From assembly GCF_030149515.1 (NCBI RefSeq), contig NZ_JASBRI010000012.1:1-64000 (forward strand): 64,000 nucleotides of DNA, given 5' to 3'. A program made the translations under genes and the position numbers. This document shows positions 48,249-56,958 of this stretch, piece after piece (position 1 is the first letter of the stretch; each line of letters starts with the position of its first letter). The notes beneath the pieces are model-generated. The model worked only from the letters and a program-made list of their open reading frames with translations, made no database searches and was not told where the DNA came from. This DNA is from Maricaulis sp. Lineage in GTDB: Bacteria; Pseudomonadota; Alphaproteobacteria; Caulobacterales; Maricaulaceae.

Positions 48249-48692
48249 CTAGAACATGTTGAGGGCGAGACGGGCCTCGTCGGACATGCGATCGGGCGTC
48301 CAGGGCGGTTCGAAGGTCAGATCGACCAGTGCCTTGTCGACCCCGTCCACCTTCTCCACCGCTTCCTGCACCCAGCCCGGCATCTCGCCGGCGACCGGAC
48401 AGCCCGGCGCGGTCAGCGACATCTGCACCTTCAGGGTCCCATCCTCCTCCAGGTCGACCTTGTAGATGAGGCCCAGCTCGTAAATGTCGACCGGGATTTC
48501 CGGATCGTAGACGGTCTTCAGCGCCGCCACGACATCGTCGGTGATCCGCGCCAGCTCCTCGGGCGGAATCTCGCCCGGGGGCGGCGACACCGCATTCGCC
48601 ACCTCTTCCGGCGTCGACGGGGTTGTCGAAGCCGGTTCCGCACTCCGCGCGGCGGAGAGGTCGATCACATCTCTGTTGGTCGTCTCGGTCAT
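48249..48692 (-). CDS. sufT: SUF system protein SufT (DUF59/MIP18 family)
   Basis: The 147-residue product has a variable, Pro/Glu-rich N-terminal 50 residues and then the DUF59 core ALKTVYDPEIPVDIYELGLIY, with LTAPGCPVAGEMPGWVQ and the end FEPPWTPDRMSDEARLALNMF. SufT proteins help maturation of Fe-S proteins. Eight bases separate it from sufS and nine from sufA. Confidence 0.9.
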   Translation of the reverse strand: MTETTNRDVIDLSAARSAEPASTTPSTPEEVANAVSPPPGEIPPEELARITDDVVAALKTVYDPEIPVDIYELGLIYKVDLEEDGTLKVQMSLTAPGCPVAGEMPGWVQEAVEKVDGVDKALVDLTFEPPWTPDRMSDEARLALNMF

Positions 48693-48700
48693 TGCACTGC

Positions 48701-49942
48701 CTAAATGAGAAACTCGCGGGACTTTTTCAATGCGTCCACGAACGCATCGGCCTCATCCATCGTATTGTAGATCGCAAAACTCGCCCGCGCCGTCGCGCTG
48801 ACCCCCATGCGCGCCATCAGCGGCTGGGCGCAGTGATGGCCGGCGCGCACGGCCACGCCGTACTTGTCGAGGATCTGGGCAATATCGTGCGGGTGCGCCC
48901 CAGCCATGTCGAAACTGATGATCGCGCCCTTGTCCTGGGCGGTGCCGATGATGCGCAACCCGTCAATCTCCGACAGGCCGGCCACGGCGCGGTCCATCAG
49001 GGCCCGCTCATGTTCCATGATGGCCGTGCGGTCATGCCGCTCGACCCAGCGGATCGCAGCGCCCAGCCCGATCGCATCGGCGATCGCCGGCGTGCCCGCC
49101 TCGAACTTGTGCGGCGCGTCGGCGAAGGTCACATGCGTTTCGAAGACGTCGGCGATCATTTCCCCCCCTCCCATGAAGGGCGGCAGACGCTCCAGCCAGT
49201 CGCCCCTGGCGTAAAGCGCGCCGATGCCGGAGGGTCCGTAGAGCTTGTGGCCGGTAAAAACGAAGAAGTCGCAATCGAGCGCCTGCACATCGACGGGCAG
49301 GTGTACGGCAGACTGCGACCCGTCCAGCAGGACCGGCACGTCGTGATGGCTGGCGATCGTCCTGATCCGGGCGGTATCGTTGACCGTGCCCAGCACGTTG
49401 GACATGTGGGTAAGCGCGATCAGCCGGGTCTTCTCGTTGACCAGGTCTGCCAGATGTTCGTAATCCAGCTCGCCGGTATCGGTCACGCGCACCCATTTCA
49501 GGACTAAGCCTCCGGCATCACACGCCAAACGCCACGGCACGATATTCGAGTGATGCTCCATCTGGGAGATAATGATCTCATCGCCCGGCGCCAGCTTCTG
49601 GCAGAATGAGTGGGCAACCAGATTGATCGCCTCGGTGGACCCGCGGGTGAAGACGATCTGATCGGCCGACGGCGCATTGAGAAAACGCCGCACATCCTCT
49701 CGCGCCGCCTCGAAGGCCTCGGTGGTCTCGTTGGCCAGCGTGTGCAGTCCGCGGTGCACATTGGCATAGGAGGCACGGTAAACGCCCGCCACGCTCTCTA
49801 TGACGAACTCCGGCTTCTGGGCCGATGCGGCATTGTCGAGATAGACCAGCGGCTTTCCGTTGATCTCGCGCTCGAGGATCGGAAATTCGCCGCGAATGGC
49901 CTCGACGTTCAGGGCACCGGGGATTTTGGCCTGATGGGTCAC
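48701..49942 (-). CDS. sufS: cysteine desulfurase SufS
   Basis: SufS takes sulfur from cysteine for cluster assembly on SufBCD. It is a 413-residue group II desulfurase with the PLP lysine in FTGHKLYGPSGIGALY and the catalytic cysteine in RAGHHCAQPLM. YLDNAASAQKP near the N-terminus is typical. Its start overlaps the sufD stop (ATGA). It is the second desulfurase of this operon; the other is IscS-like (54.4-55.6 kb). Confidence 0.96.
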   Translation of the reverse strand: MTHQAKIPGALNVEAIRGEFPILEREINGKPLVYLDNAASAQKPEFVIESVAGVYRASYANVHRGLHTLANETTEAFEAAREDVRRFLNAPSADQIVFTRGSTEAINLVAHSFCQKLAPGDEIIISQMEHHSNIVPWRLACDAGGLVLKWVRVTDTGELDYEHLADLVNEKTRLIALTHMSNVLGTVNDTARIRTIASHHDVPVLLDGSQSAVHLPVDVQALDCDFFVFTGHKLYGPSGIGALYARGDWLERLPPFMGGGEMIADVFETHVTFADAPHKFEAGTPAIADAIGLGAAIRWVERHDRTAIMEHERALMDRAVAGLSEIDGLRIIGTAQDKGAIISFDMAGAHPHDIAQILDKYGVAVRAGHHCAQPLMARMGVSATARASFAIYNTMDEADAFVDALKKSREFLI

Positions 49943-50973
49943 GACAAGGCCTCCAGCCGTTCGCGCAGCTCGCCCTTCAGCGTCTCGCGCAGCGTTTCGC
50001 CGGCGATACCGTCCAGCGGTTCGGCCAGGAAGCTCTCGATCAGCAGTGCCCGGGCCCGGGAGGCGGGCAGACCTCTCTGCCGCATATAGAAAAGCGCCGT
50101 TTCGTCTATGGCGCCCAAGGCATTACCATGCGCGCACTGAACGTCATCGGCGTAAATCTCCAGTTCCGGCTTGGCATCGATCTCGGCGCGCTCGTCCAGC
50201 ATCAAAGCCCGGTGCGTCATGCGTGCATCGGTCTGCTGGGCAATACGGTCGACGATGAACTTGCCCTGGAAGACGCCATGGCCATGTGCGGCGGCGGCAC
50301 CCTTGACCAGCTGCCGGGTCTGCCCGCCCGGTCCGGTGTGGCGCACGAAGGTCGTGGTGTCGGCATGATGTCCGGCCGCGAGCAGATAGACCCCGCCCAG
50401 ATCCACTTCGGCTCCCTCGCCGGGATGGGTGATATGGGTTTCCATGCGCGACAGCTTCGCGCCGAAATCCAGCGTGCGCTGATTGAGCTGTGCACCCGGC
50501 TCCAGCAGGATTTCGGCTGAAGCGATGAACACGCCTTCCGGCGCAGCTGCGGCCACGCAGATGCGGTCCAGCCGCGCACCCGGCTCAAGCGTGATCTTTA
50601 GGTGCCAATTACCCAGCGCGCCGGCTTCGGCCCGGTAGTGCTCGACCAGGGTCACCGCATGACCGGCCGGCACTACGATCTCGGTATCGGCCGCGCTGGC
50701 ACCCGGTTTCGCCGTCAGAACGAGGTTCAGACGGGCGCCGTCATCCGGGCGCAAGACCGCATCGTCCAGCCCCTCGACGACCAGCTTGCCCGGCGCTTCG
50801 ATATCGTTCGCCGCACGGCGCAGGTCCGACCATTTCCACAATTCGTGGCGCTTGGTCGGCAAACCCTGCTCGCGGGTCGCCTCGCGCAGTTGCGCGCGCC
50901 AGCCCGTGGCGCCGTCCAGCGCGGTGATGAGGGCCGTTTCGGCGGGGGTATGAGTGAGTGTGGTGGCTGTCAT
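49939..50973 (-). CDS. sufD: Fe-S cluster assembly protein SufD
   Basis: SufD partners SufB in the SufBC2D scaffold. The 344-residue protein has a divergent N-half and the conserved C-half TDARMTHRALMLDERAEIDAKPELEIYADDVQCAHGNALGAIDE, read in short segments here. It overlaps sufS by four bases. A 214-base gap, mostly filled by a palindromic repeat, separates it from sufC, so coupling is broken at this point. Confidence 0.94.
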   Translation of the reverse strand: MTATTLTHTPAETALITALDGATGWRAQLREATREQGLPTKRHELWKWSDLRRAANDIEAPGKLVVEGLDDAVLRPDDGARLNLVLTAKPGASAADTEIVVPAGHAVTLVEHYRAEAGALGNWHLKITLEPGARLDRICVAAAAPEGVFIASAEILLEPGAQLNQRTLDFGAKLSRMETHITHPGEGAEVDLGGVYLLAAGHHADTTTFVRHTGPGGQTRQLVKGAAAAHGHGVFQGKFIVDRIAQQTDARMTHRALMLDERAEIDAKPELEIYADDVQCAHGNALGAIDETALFYMRQRGLPASRARALLIESFLAEPLDGIAGETLRETLKGELRERLEALS

Positions 50974-50996
50974 GCGCTCACTCCGGTTTCAAACGC

Positions 50997-51163
50997 TGTC
51001 ATCCCGGACGCATGCCCGGCCTTGAGCCGGGCGAAGATCCGGGACCCATACGCGCCGATGCGGGTCGGAAGCAGGCTCGCTGTCCGGGGACAAGCGTGCA
51101 ACACCGGGATTATGGGTCCCGGCTCTGCACCCCGCTTTTGCGGGGTATCCGGCCGGGATGACA
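50997..51163. repeat. 167-bp nested palindromic intergenic repeat inside the suf operon
   Basis: The element starts with TGTCATCCCGG and ends with its exact reverse complement CCGGGATGACA. Inside are smaller hairpins: GCCCGG/CCGGGC around 51013-51031, ACCCCGC/GCGGGGT at 51129-51146, and the pair GGGACCCATA / TATGGGTCCC. This build is like the mobile palindromic repeats (REP or RUP type) common in intergenic alphaproteobacterial DNA. It contains no convincing gene. It separates sufC from sufD. Confidence 0.75.
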
Positions 51164-51187
51164 AATGAGGTGAAGGCGAAAAGAACA

Positions 51188-51952
51188 TCACGCCGCCTCG
51201 CCGAGATACTTGTCATAGCCTTCCGCCTCGAGCTCCTTGGCGAGCTCGGGACCGCCGGACTTAACGATCCTGCCATTTGCCATGATGTGCACGACGTCCG
51301 GCGTGATGTGGTCCAAAAGGCGCTGATAGTGGGTGATCACCAGCATGCCGCGATCGGGCGCGCGCAGGGCGTTGACGCCATCGGCAACGGTTTTCAGGGC
51401 GTCGATATCCAGGCCCGAATCCGTTTCGTCCAGGATCAGGAATTTCGGCTCCAGCACCAGCGCCTGGAGGATTTCCATGCGCTTCTTCTCGCCGCCGGAA
51501 AAACCCACATTCACGGCACGCTTGAGCATGTCCATTTCCACGCCCAGCCGTTTGGCCCGTTCCCGGATCAGCTTCATAAATTCCGGTGCGGAAACCTCGT
51601 CCTCGCCACGTGCCGCGCGCTGGGCGTTCAGGGCCTCTTTCAGGAAGGTCATGGTCGGAACGCCCGGAATCTCCACCGGGTACTGGAAGGAGAGATAAAG
51701 GCCCAGCGCGGCCCGCTCCTCCGGTTCCAGTTCGGCCAGATCCTCGCCGTCGAACGTCATCGAGCCCTGCGTTACCTCATAGCCCTCACGGCCGGTGAGC
51801 ACATAGGACAGGGTCGACTTGCCCGACCCGTTCGGCCCCATGATGGCGTGCACTTCGCCGGCCGGAACGTCCAGCGAAACACCCTTGAGGATCGGCTTGT
51901 CCTCGCCGTCCTGAATGTCGACCTGACAGTGGAGATTATCGATTTTCAGCAC
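51188..51952 (-). CDS. sufC: Fe-S cluster assembly ATPase SufC
   Basis: SufC is the ABC-type ATPase of SufBC2D. The 254-residue chain has Walker A MGPNGSGKSTLSYVL, the signature FSGGEKKRMEILQAL and Walker B FLILDETDSGLDIDAL. The Q-loop and H-loop regions are in their usual places. Its ATG overlaps the cupin stop by one base, so it is coupled to the cupin and ridA-like genes that separate it from sufB. Confidence 0.97.
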   Translation of the reverse strand: MLKIDNLHCQVDIQDGEDKPILKGVSLDVPAGEVHAIMGPNGSGKSTLSYVLTGREGYEVTQGSMTFDGEDLAELEPEERAALGLYLSFQYPVEIPGVPTMTFLKEALNAQRAARGEDEVSAPEFMKLIRERAKRLGVEMDMLKRAVNVGFSGGEKKRMEILQALVLEPKFLILDETDSGLDIDALKTVADGVNALRAPDRGMLVITHYQRLLDHITPDVVHIMANGRIVKSGGPELAKELEAEGYDKYLGEAA

Positions 51953-52446
51953 TATTCTTCACCTTCCCAATAGTCCACGGGCTCGCCCCGATAGGCGCGG
52001 TGCATGAAGTCCGGCGCATCGCCGGAAGCATCCGACCAGCGCACCGCGGCGACCTTGCCGCTGTCAGGGTATTCGACAATATCGACACCCTGCATGGTCG
52101 AGAAACACAGGTATTTCAGATCGCTGCTGCCGGTGTTGACCAGCTGGTGCGCCCGCTCGATGCCACCCGCCGGTGCTGCCATCACATGGCCGGCCCGCAC
52201 CGGATAGGTTTTTTCGCCCAGCCGGTATTCGCCCTCGCCGTCCAGGATCACGATCGCCTCTTCGAGCACATGATGATTATGACGCGGAAAGGCACGCTTG
52301 CCCGGCGGCACAACGGTCAGCATGCAGCCCAGCTGGTCCATGCCGACCTGCGGCCCGATCCGGCCCAGCTTGGCACCGAATGTCTCGCCATGGGCCGTAT
52401 CCGTCATGGCGATGTCGTCGATATGGGCAACGGGGGAACGGCTCAT
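51952..52446 (-). CDS. cupin domain protein within the suf operon
   Basis: This 164-residue protein has one cupin barrel. PRHNHHVLEEAIVILDGEGEY gives the first cupin motif with likely metal-binding histidines and a glutamate, and AGHVMAAPAGGIERAHQ the second. No signal peptide is seen, so it is probably cytoplasmic. It overlaps the RidA-like gene upstream by four bases and sufC by one. The function is unknown; a role with a metal or sulfur species is inference from context only. Confidence 0.88.
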   Translation of the reverse strand: MSRSPVAHIDDIAMTDTAHGETFGAKLGRIGPQVGMDQLGCMLTVVPPGKRAFPRHNHHVLEEAIVILDGEGEYRLGEKTYPVRAGHVMAAPAGGIERAHQLVNTGSSDLKYLCFSTMQGVDIVEYPDSGKVAAVRWSDASGDAPDFMHRAYRGEPVDYWEGEE

Positions 52447-52940
52447 CGCTCTCCCTCCGGTGCATAGGCGATACAGTCGATCTCGACCGCCGCGCCCAGG
52501 GCCAGCTCCTGCACGCCCGCCGTGACCCGGGCCGGCCGGTGGTCGCCGAAAGCAGCCGCATAGGCGTTGTTCATGACCTGATAGTCGGACATGTCGGTGA
52601 GATAGACAGTGCAGCTGGTGACATCGTCAAGCGAGGCCCCGGCCAGTCTCAGGGAGCGTGCGATATTGGCGATGGTACGCGTCGTCTCGGGTCCGGCGCC
52701 GCCCTCGATCAGCGTAGTGCCACCCGGCAAGCGTCCCAGATGCCCCGATACATAGAGGGTATCGCCACCGCGCACGACCGACGAGAACGGAGCCCAGTCC
52801 GGCAGGTCGTCGACGCGCCAGGTTTCCAGTGGCGGCGCGCGATGCACGCCGGTCTCCGCCGATCCGCGGTCGGCAACGACGACACACCCTGTCAGAGCCG
52901 CGCAAAGGCCGGCCAAGGCGACGTAGCGGCACACGGTCAT
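52443..52940 (-). CDS. RidA-family protein with lipoprotein signal, in the suf operon
   Basis: The 165-residue protein has an N-terminal hydrophobic segment and lipobox AALTGC (C19), then a complete RidA/YjgF domain (about 45-160). The catalytic arginine (R138 in [10 protein letters not shown]) and the acidic partner E153 (AAVEIDCIA) are present. RidA normally hydrolyses reactive enamines/imines such as 2-aminoacrylate, made by PLP enzymes in the cytoplasm. Lipidation would put this one in the cell envelope, which is unusual. It overlaps sufB and the cupin gene by four bases each. Confidence 0.87.
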   Translation of the reverse strand: MTVCRYVALAGLCAALTGCVVVADRGSAETGVHRAPPLETWRVDDLPDWAPFSSVVRGGDTLYVSGHLGRLPGGTTLIEGGAGPETTRTIANIARSLRLAGASLDDVTSCTVYLTDMSDYQVMNNAYAAAFGDHRPARVTAGVQELALGAAVEIDCIAYAPEGER

Positions 52941-54412
52941 CCCACACTCCCTTCCAGGCTCACCTTCAGGAGATTCTGGGCCTCGACCGCGAACTCCATC
53001 GGCAATTCCTGCAGCACCTCGCGCACGAACCCGTTGACCAGGAGTGCGGTTGCCGCCTCTTCACCGAGGCCGCGCTGGCGGGCGTAGAAGAGCTGATCTT
53101 CGGACAATTTCGTGGTCGTCGCCTCGTGTTCCAGGACGGATTTCGGCGTCTTGCACTCGATATAGGGCACGGTGTGGGCACCGCACTTGTCGCCGATCAA
53201 CAGGCTGTCGCACTGGGTGAAATTGCGCGAACCCTCGGCCTTCGCGTGGATCGAAACAAGGCCGCGATAGGTCTGGTCCGACGTACCCGCGGAAATCCCC
53301 TTGGAGATGATGCGGCTGGTCGTGCCCTTGCCCAGATGGATCATCTTGGTGCCCGTATCGGCCTGCTGATGTCCGTTGGTGACGGCAATGGAGTAGAATT
53401 CGCCGCGCGAATTGTCGCCGCGCAGGATGCAGGACGGATATTTCCAAGTGATCGCCGAACCGGTCTCGACCTGGGTCCAGGAGATTTTCGAATTCCGGCC
53501 GCGGCAGTCTCCCCGCTTCGTGACGAAATTATAGACGCCCCCCTTGCCGTTTTCGTCGCCCGGCCACCAGTTCTGCACGGTGGAATACTTGATTTCCGCA
53601 TCGTCCAGCGCAACCAGTTCCACCACGGCGGCATGGAGCTGGTTCTCGTCGCGCATCGGCGCCGTGCAGCCTTCCAGATAGGACACGTAGGCGCCCTTGT
53701 CGGCGATGATCAGCGTACGTTCGAACTGGCCGGTGCCTTCCGCATTCATGCGGAAATAGGTCGACAGTTCCATCGGGCACTTCACACCCGGCGGCACATA
53801 GACGAAGGAGCCGTCGGAGAAGACCGCCGTGTTCAGCGTGGCAAAATAATTGTCCGAGGCCGGCACGACGGAGCCGAGATATTTGCGCACGAGATCCGGG
53901 TGATCGCGCAGGGCTTCGGAGATCGAACAGAAGATCACGCCTGCCTTGGCGAGTTCCTTCTTGAAGGTCGTGGCCACGGAGACCGAGTCGAATACGGCAT
54001 CCACGGCAACCCGGTTTTCCGAGCCCTTCACGCCGAGGAGGACCTCCTGTTCTTTCAGCGGAATGCCCAGTTTCTCGAAATCGGCCAGGATTTCTTCCGG
54101 TACGTCGTCGATACTGTCGTATTTCGCGCCGCTCTTGGGTTCGGCGTAATAGTAGATGTCCTGGAAATCGATCGGCGGATATTTCACCTTCGCCCAGTCG
54201 GGCTCCTTCATTTCAAAGAAGCGCTCCAGGGCCTTCAGACGCCACTGCGTCATCCAGTCGGGCTCGCCCTTCTTGGCCGAGATGAAACGCACGGTTTCCT
54301 CGCTCAGCCCCTTGGGCGCGAATTCCTGTTCGATATCCGTCGTGAAGCCGTACTTGTACTTGTCGGCCTCGAGCTTCTTGACGTCTTCGATGGTTTCCTT
54401 GACCGCAGGCAT
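52937..54412 (-). CDS. sufB: Fe-S cluster assembly scaffold SufB
   Basis: SufB is the main scaffold subunit on which clusters are built. The 491-residue protein has the conserved [43 protein letters not shown] and, near the end, [20 protein letters not shown] segments. The start lies one base after the desulfurase stop (TGA then ATG), and the next gene overlaps its stop. Confidence 0.97.
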   Translation of the reverse strand: MPAVKETIEDVKKLEADKYKYGFTTDIEQEFAPKGLSEETVRFISAKKGEPDWMTQWRLKALERFFEMKEPDWAKVKYPPIDFQDIYYYAEPKSGAKYDSIDDVPEEILADFEKLGIPLKEQEVLLGVKGSENRVAVDAVFDSVSVATTFKKELAKAGVIFCSISEALRDHPDLVRKYLGSVVPASDNYFATLNTAVFSDGSFVYVPPGVKCPMELSTYFRMNAEGTGQFERTLIIADKGAYVSYLEGCTAPMRDENQLHAAVVELVALDDAEIKYSTVQNWWPGDENGKGGVYNFVTKRGDCRGRNSKISWTQVETGSAITWKYPSCILRGDNSRGEFYSIAVTNGHQQADTGTKMIHLGKGTTSRIISKGISAGTSDQTYRGLVSIHAKAEGSRNFTQCDSLLIGDKCGAHTVPYIECKTPKSVLEHEATTTKLSEDQLFYARQRGLGEEAATALLVNGFVREVLQELPMEFAVEAQNLLKVSLEGSVG

Positions 54413-54413
54413 A

Positions 54414-55580
54414 TCAGCTCACCGCGTTTAGAGTTTTCGTGTTCGATGCGGGACAGGCGCGCCGGAAAGCCTCGCTCCAAGCCTCGACGAAGGCGTCTGC
54501 CTGATCCGCCGTGGAATTCCAACCCAGGCTCACACGCACGAATCCGAGCGAAGTGCTCTTGTCGAGCCCGACCGCATTGCCGATTTTCGATCCGTGGGCC
54601 TTGCCCGAGGAACAGGCCGCACCGGCGGAGATCGAGAAACCGGCCAGATCGAGAGCCATGACCTGGGTCTCGCCCTTCCAGCCGGCCAAGGCCAGGCCCA
54701 GCGTATTCGGCAGACGCTGTGCGCCCTCGCCCAGAATCTGGAGATCCGGGGCCACGGCCTTCAACCCCGCCGCCATCCGGTCTCGGATTTCGGCCAGTTC
54801 GGCGAAATTCCCGAGTCCGGCGGTAGATTGTTCCAGGGCCAGGCCCAGACCGGCGATACCCGCGACATTCAGGGTGCCCGCACGCCGCATCTTCTCCTGT
54901 CCGCCGCCGTGAAGATGCCGCCTTACAGTGGCATTGCAGTTGGCTATAAGGGCACCTGCGCCCTGCGGGCCACCGTATTTGTGTGCCGATATGGCCGTAT
55001 AATCACTACCCATCGAGGCTGTATCGACCGGGATCTTGCCGGCGGCCTGGATGGCATCGACCACGGCCAGACCATCGCGGTCCCTGACCAGGCGCACGGC
55101 CCCGGCGACGGGCTGGATCGTACCGATCTCGTTGTTTGCCAGCATCAGCGCCAGGACCGGGCGTCCGTCGCGATCCCCGTCCCAGTGCGCCAGCCGGTCT
55201 TCCAGCCAGCCCAGATCGGCAATACCCTGAGGCGTCACCGGAATCTCCTCAACCGGCACGCCCAGCGCCTGCACCGTCGCGGCCACCGCCTCGTGCTCGA
55301 TGGCCGAATGCAGAATGGTCACCGCCGGTGCCGACGCCACGGCGCTGTTCAGTGCCAGGTTCAGCGCTTCTGTGCCCGAACCGGTGAAAATCACATCCTC
55401 CGGCCTTGCGCAAAGGGCCTTGCCGACCTGCCGGCGTGCGATCTCGACCCGGCGCAGCGCGGCTTGACCGTCGGCATGCACCGAGGACGCATTGCCGGTT
55501 TCGCCCATGATATCCGTCATGAGCCTGATCACGTCCGGCCGCACCGGCGTGGTGGCGTTGTGGTCAAGATAGATCCGCAT
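54414..55580 (-). CDS. cysteine desulfurase, IscS/NifS type (group I)
   Basis: The 388-residue PLP enzyme has [13 protein letters not shown] at the start, the PLP-lysine motif [14 protein letters not shown] and the long flexible active loop [16 protein letters not shown] with the catalytic cysteine. I start at 55580; an upstream extension would run into the regulator gene. It sits between the IscR-like regulator and sufB, two bases from each, so the operon encodes two desulfurases of different classes. Confidence 0.94.
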   Translation of the reverse strand: MRIYLDHNATTPVRPDVIRLMTDIMGETGNASSVHADGQAALRRVEIARRQVGKALCARPEDVIFTGSGTEALNLALNSAVASAPAVTILHSAIEHEAVAATVQALGVPVEEIPVTPQGIADLGWLEDRLAHWDGDRDGRPVLALMLANNEIGTIQPVAGAVRLVRDRDGLAVVDAIQAAGKIPVDTASMGSDYTAISAHKYGGPQGAGALIANCNATVRRHLHGGGQEKMRRAGTLNVAGIAGLGLALEQSTAGLGNFAELAEIRDRMAAGLKAVAPDLQILGEGAQRLPNTLGLALAGWKGETQVMALDLAGFSISAGAACSSGKAHGSKIGNAVGLDKSTSLGFVRVSLGWNSTADQADAFVEAWSEAFRRACPASNTKTLNAVS

Positions 55581-55582
55581 GG

Positions 55583-56065
55583 CTATTCGGCAGCAGCGTG
55601 CTCGTGCCGTCCGGCCGCTCCGTGTCCCATCCGGCCCGTCGCACCGCTGGCTGCGCCCAGCAGGCGCCGCTCCAGCACATCCTCCAGCGTGATCGAGGAC
55701 AGGAAGAGAAAGATATGACGGCCCAGCTCGTCCCACAGGTCGTGCGTTACGCAGCGGCGCCCGTCGGCCAGGCAGCCCTTGGTCTGCGAACAGCGTGTTG
55801 CACGCAGCGGTTCGTCGACGGCAACGATGATGTCGGAGATGCGAATATCGCCCGGTTCGCGGCTCAGGCGATAACCGCCACCGGGGCCGCGAATGGAGGA
55901 CACGATGTCCGCCCGGCGCAGTTTGGCAAACAACTGCTCGAGATAGGACAGGGAGATCGACTGGCGCGACGCGATATCGCTCAGCGTGACCGGCCCATCC
56001 CCGCTGGCATTGGCGAGATCGGCCATTGCCATCACCGCATAGCGCCCCTTGGTGCTCAGCTTCAT
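55583..56065 (-). CDS. iscR: Rrf2 family Fe-S-sensing regulator (IscR-like)
   Basis: The 160-residue regulator has the Rrf2 winged helix (KGRYAVMAMADLA and SLSYLEQLFAKLRRADIVSSIRGPGGGY). The cluster ligands are C92, C98, C105 and probably H108; the second Cys gap is one residue longer than the C92-C98-C104-H107 pattern of E. coli IscR. It is the first gene of the suf operon, with an IscR type-1 site upstream, so Fe-S-dependent autorepression is expected. The tail has His/Gly-rich residues. Confidence 0.92.
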   Translation of the reverse strand: MKLSTKGRYAVMAMADLANASGDGPVTLSDIASRQSISLSYLEQLFAKLRRADIVSSIRGPGGGYRLSREPGDIRISDIIVAVDEPLRATRCSQTKGCLADGRRCVTHDLWDELGRHIFLFLSSITLEDVLERRLLGAASGATGRMGHGAAGRHEHAAAE

Positions 56066-56163
56066 GCGTTTACCTCCTTAAACGCTCGCATCCCGCGGCC
56101 CGATCATGCTAAGACCCGCCATTCCGGAACGGGGGCGGTCCTGCTTGCAGGGACGCGCGTCCA

Positions 56164-56188
56164 ATATCCGAGTGGATTAGTCAAGAAT
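56164..56188 (-). promoter_or_regulatory. IscR type-1-like operator upstream of the suf operon
   Basis: On the minus strand the site reads ATTCTTGACT-AATCC-ACTCGGATAT. Compared with the E. coli type-1 consensus (ATASYYGACTRWWWYAGTC then RRSTAT), I count 21 of 25 positions in agreement. TTGACT may also serve as a -35 element. It lies about 100 bases before iscR. Confidence 0.65.
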
Positions 56189-56274
56189 ATGGGCGCACCG
56201 TCGCACAAGCGCAATGGACGAATTGCCGCATATTCGCAGGATCAACACCGAAGACCCGAAAAAGGCGAGTGTGA

Positions 56275-56958
56275 ATGCCTGACGTGATCATTCCCGGCCC
56301 GGCCGGCCGGCTTGAGGGGCGTTACAGCCCGAGCGAAGACGAGACGGCACCGGTTGCCCTCATCCTTCATGCCCACCCGCTGGGCGGCGGCAACATGGAA
56401 AACCCCACCGTCGACATGATGTACGACGTGTTCCGCAAGCGTGGTTTCGCCACGCTGCGTTTCAATTTCCGCGGAGTCGGCCGCTCGCAGGGCAGCTACG
56501 ATCAGGGCCAGGGCGAACTCTCCGACGCCGCCACGGTGCTGGACTGGGTGCAGGGCTATAACCAGGGCGCCCGCTTCTGCTGGGTCGCCGGCCATTCCTT
56601 CGGCGCCTGGATCGGCATGCAGCTTCTGATGCGCCGCCCCGAAATCGCCGGCTTCGTCTCGGTCGCCCCGCCGACCAATATGTACGACTTCACCTTCCTG
56701 GCCCCCTGCCCTGCCTCTGGCATCATCGTGCATGGCGGCGCCGACAAGATCGTGCCGCCCGACGATGTCGAACGCGTGATGTCAAAAGTGCGCGTGCAGA
56801 AGGGGATCGAGATCACGACGGAAGTCGTGCCGGATGCCAACCACCTCTTCTCAGAGCATCTCGAAGTGCTTGAAGGACATATCGAAACCTATCTGGACAC
56901 ACACCTCCCTCTCGTCGAGAAGGAACGCGCCGAACGTCAGATCACCGGCAAGCGCTAG
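56275..56958 (+). CDS. alpha/beta hydrolase (COG2945-like)
   Basis: The 227-residue hydrolase has the HPLGGGNMENPTVDMMYDVF start of this group, the nucleophile elbow GHSFGAW, the acid region around GGADKIVPPDDVER and the histidine in PDANHLFSEH. The substrate is unknown. It is divergent from the suf operon. It ends 17 bases inside the 3' end of anmK, which converges on it. Confidence 0.9.
   Translation: MPDVIIPGPAGRLEGRYSPSEDETAPVALILHAHPLGGGNMENPTVDMMYDVFRKRGFATLRFNFRGVGRSQGSYDQGQGELSDAATVLDWVQGYNQGARFCWVAGHSFGAWIGMQLLMRRPEIAGFVSVAPPTNMYDFTFLAPCPASGIIVHGGADKIVPPDDVERVMSKVRVQKGIEITTEVVPDANHLFSEHLEVLEGHIETYLDTHLPLVEKERAERQITGKR

Noticed and set aside
50989-51276. 95-residue minus-strand frame across the suf repeat
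   Set aside because: It is a translation of the palindromic repeat running into sufC out of frame.
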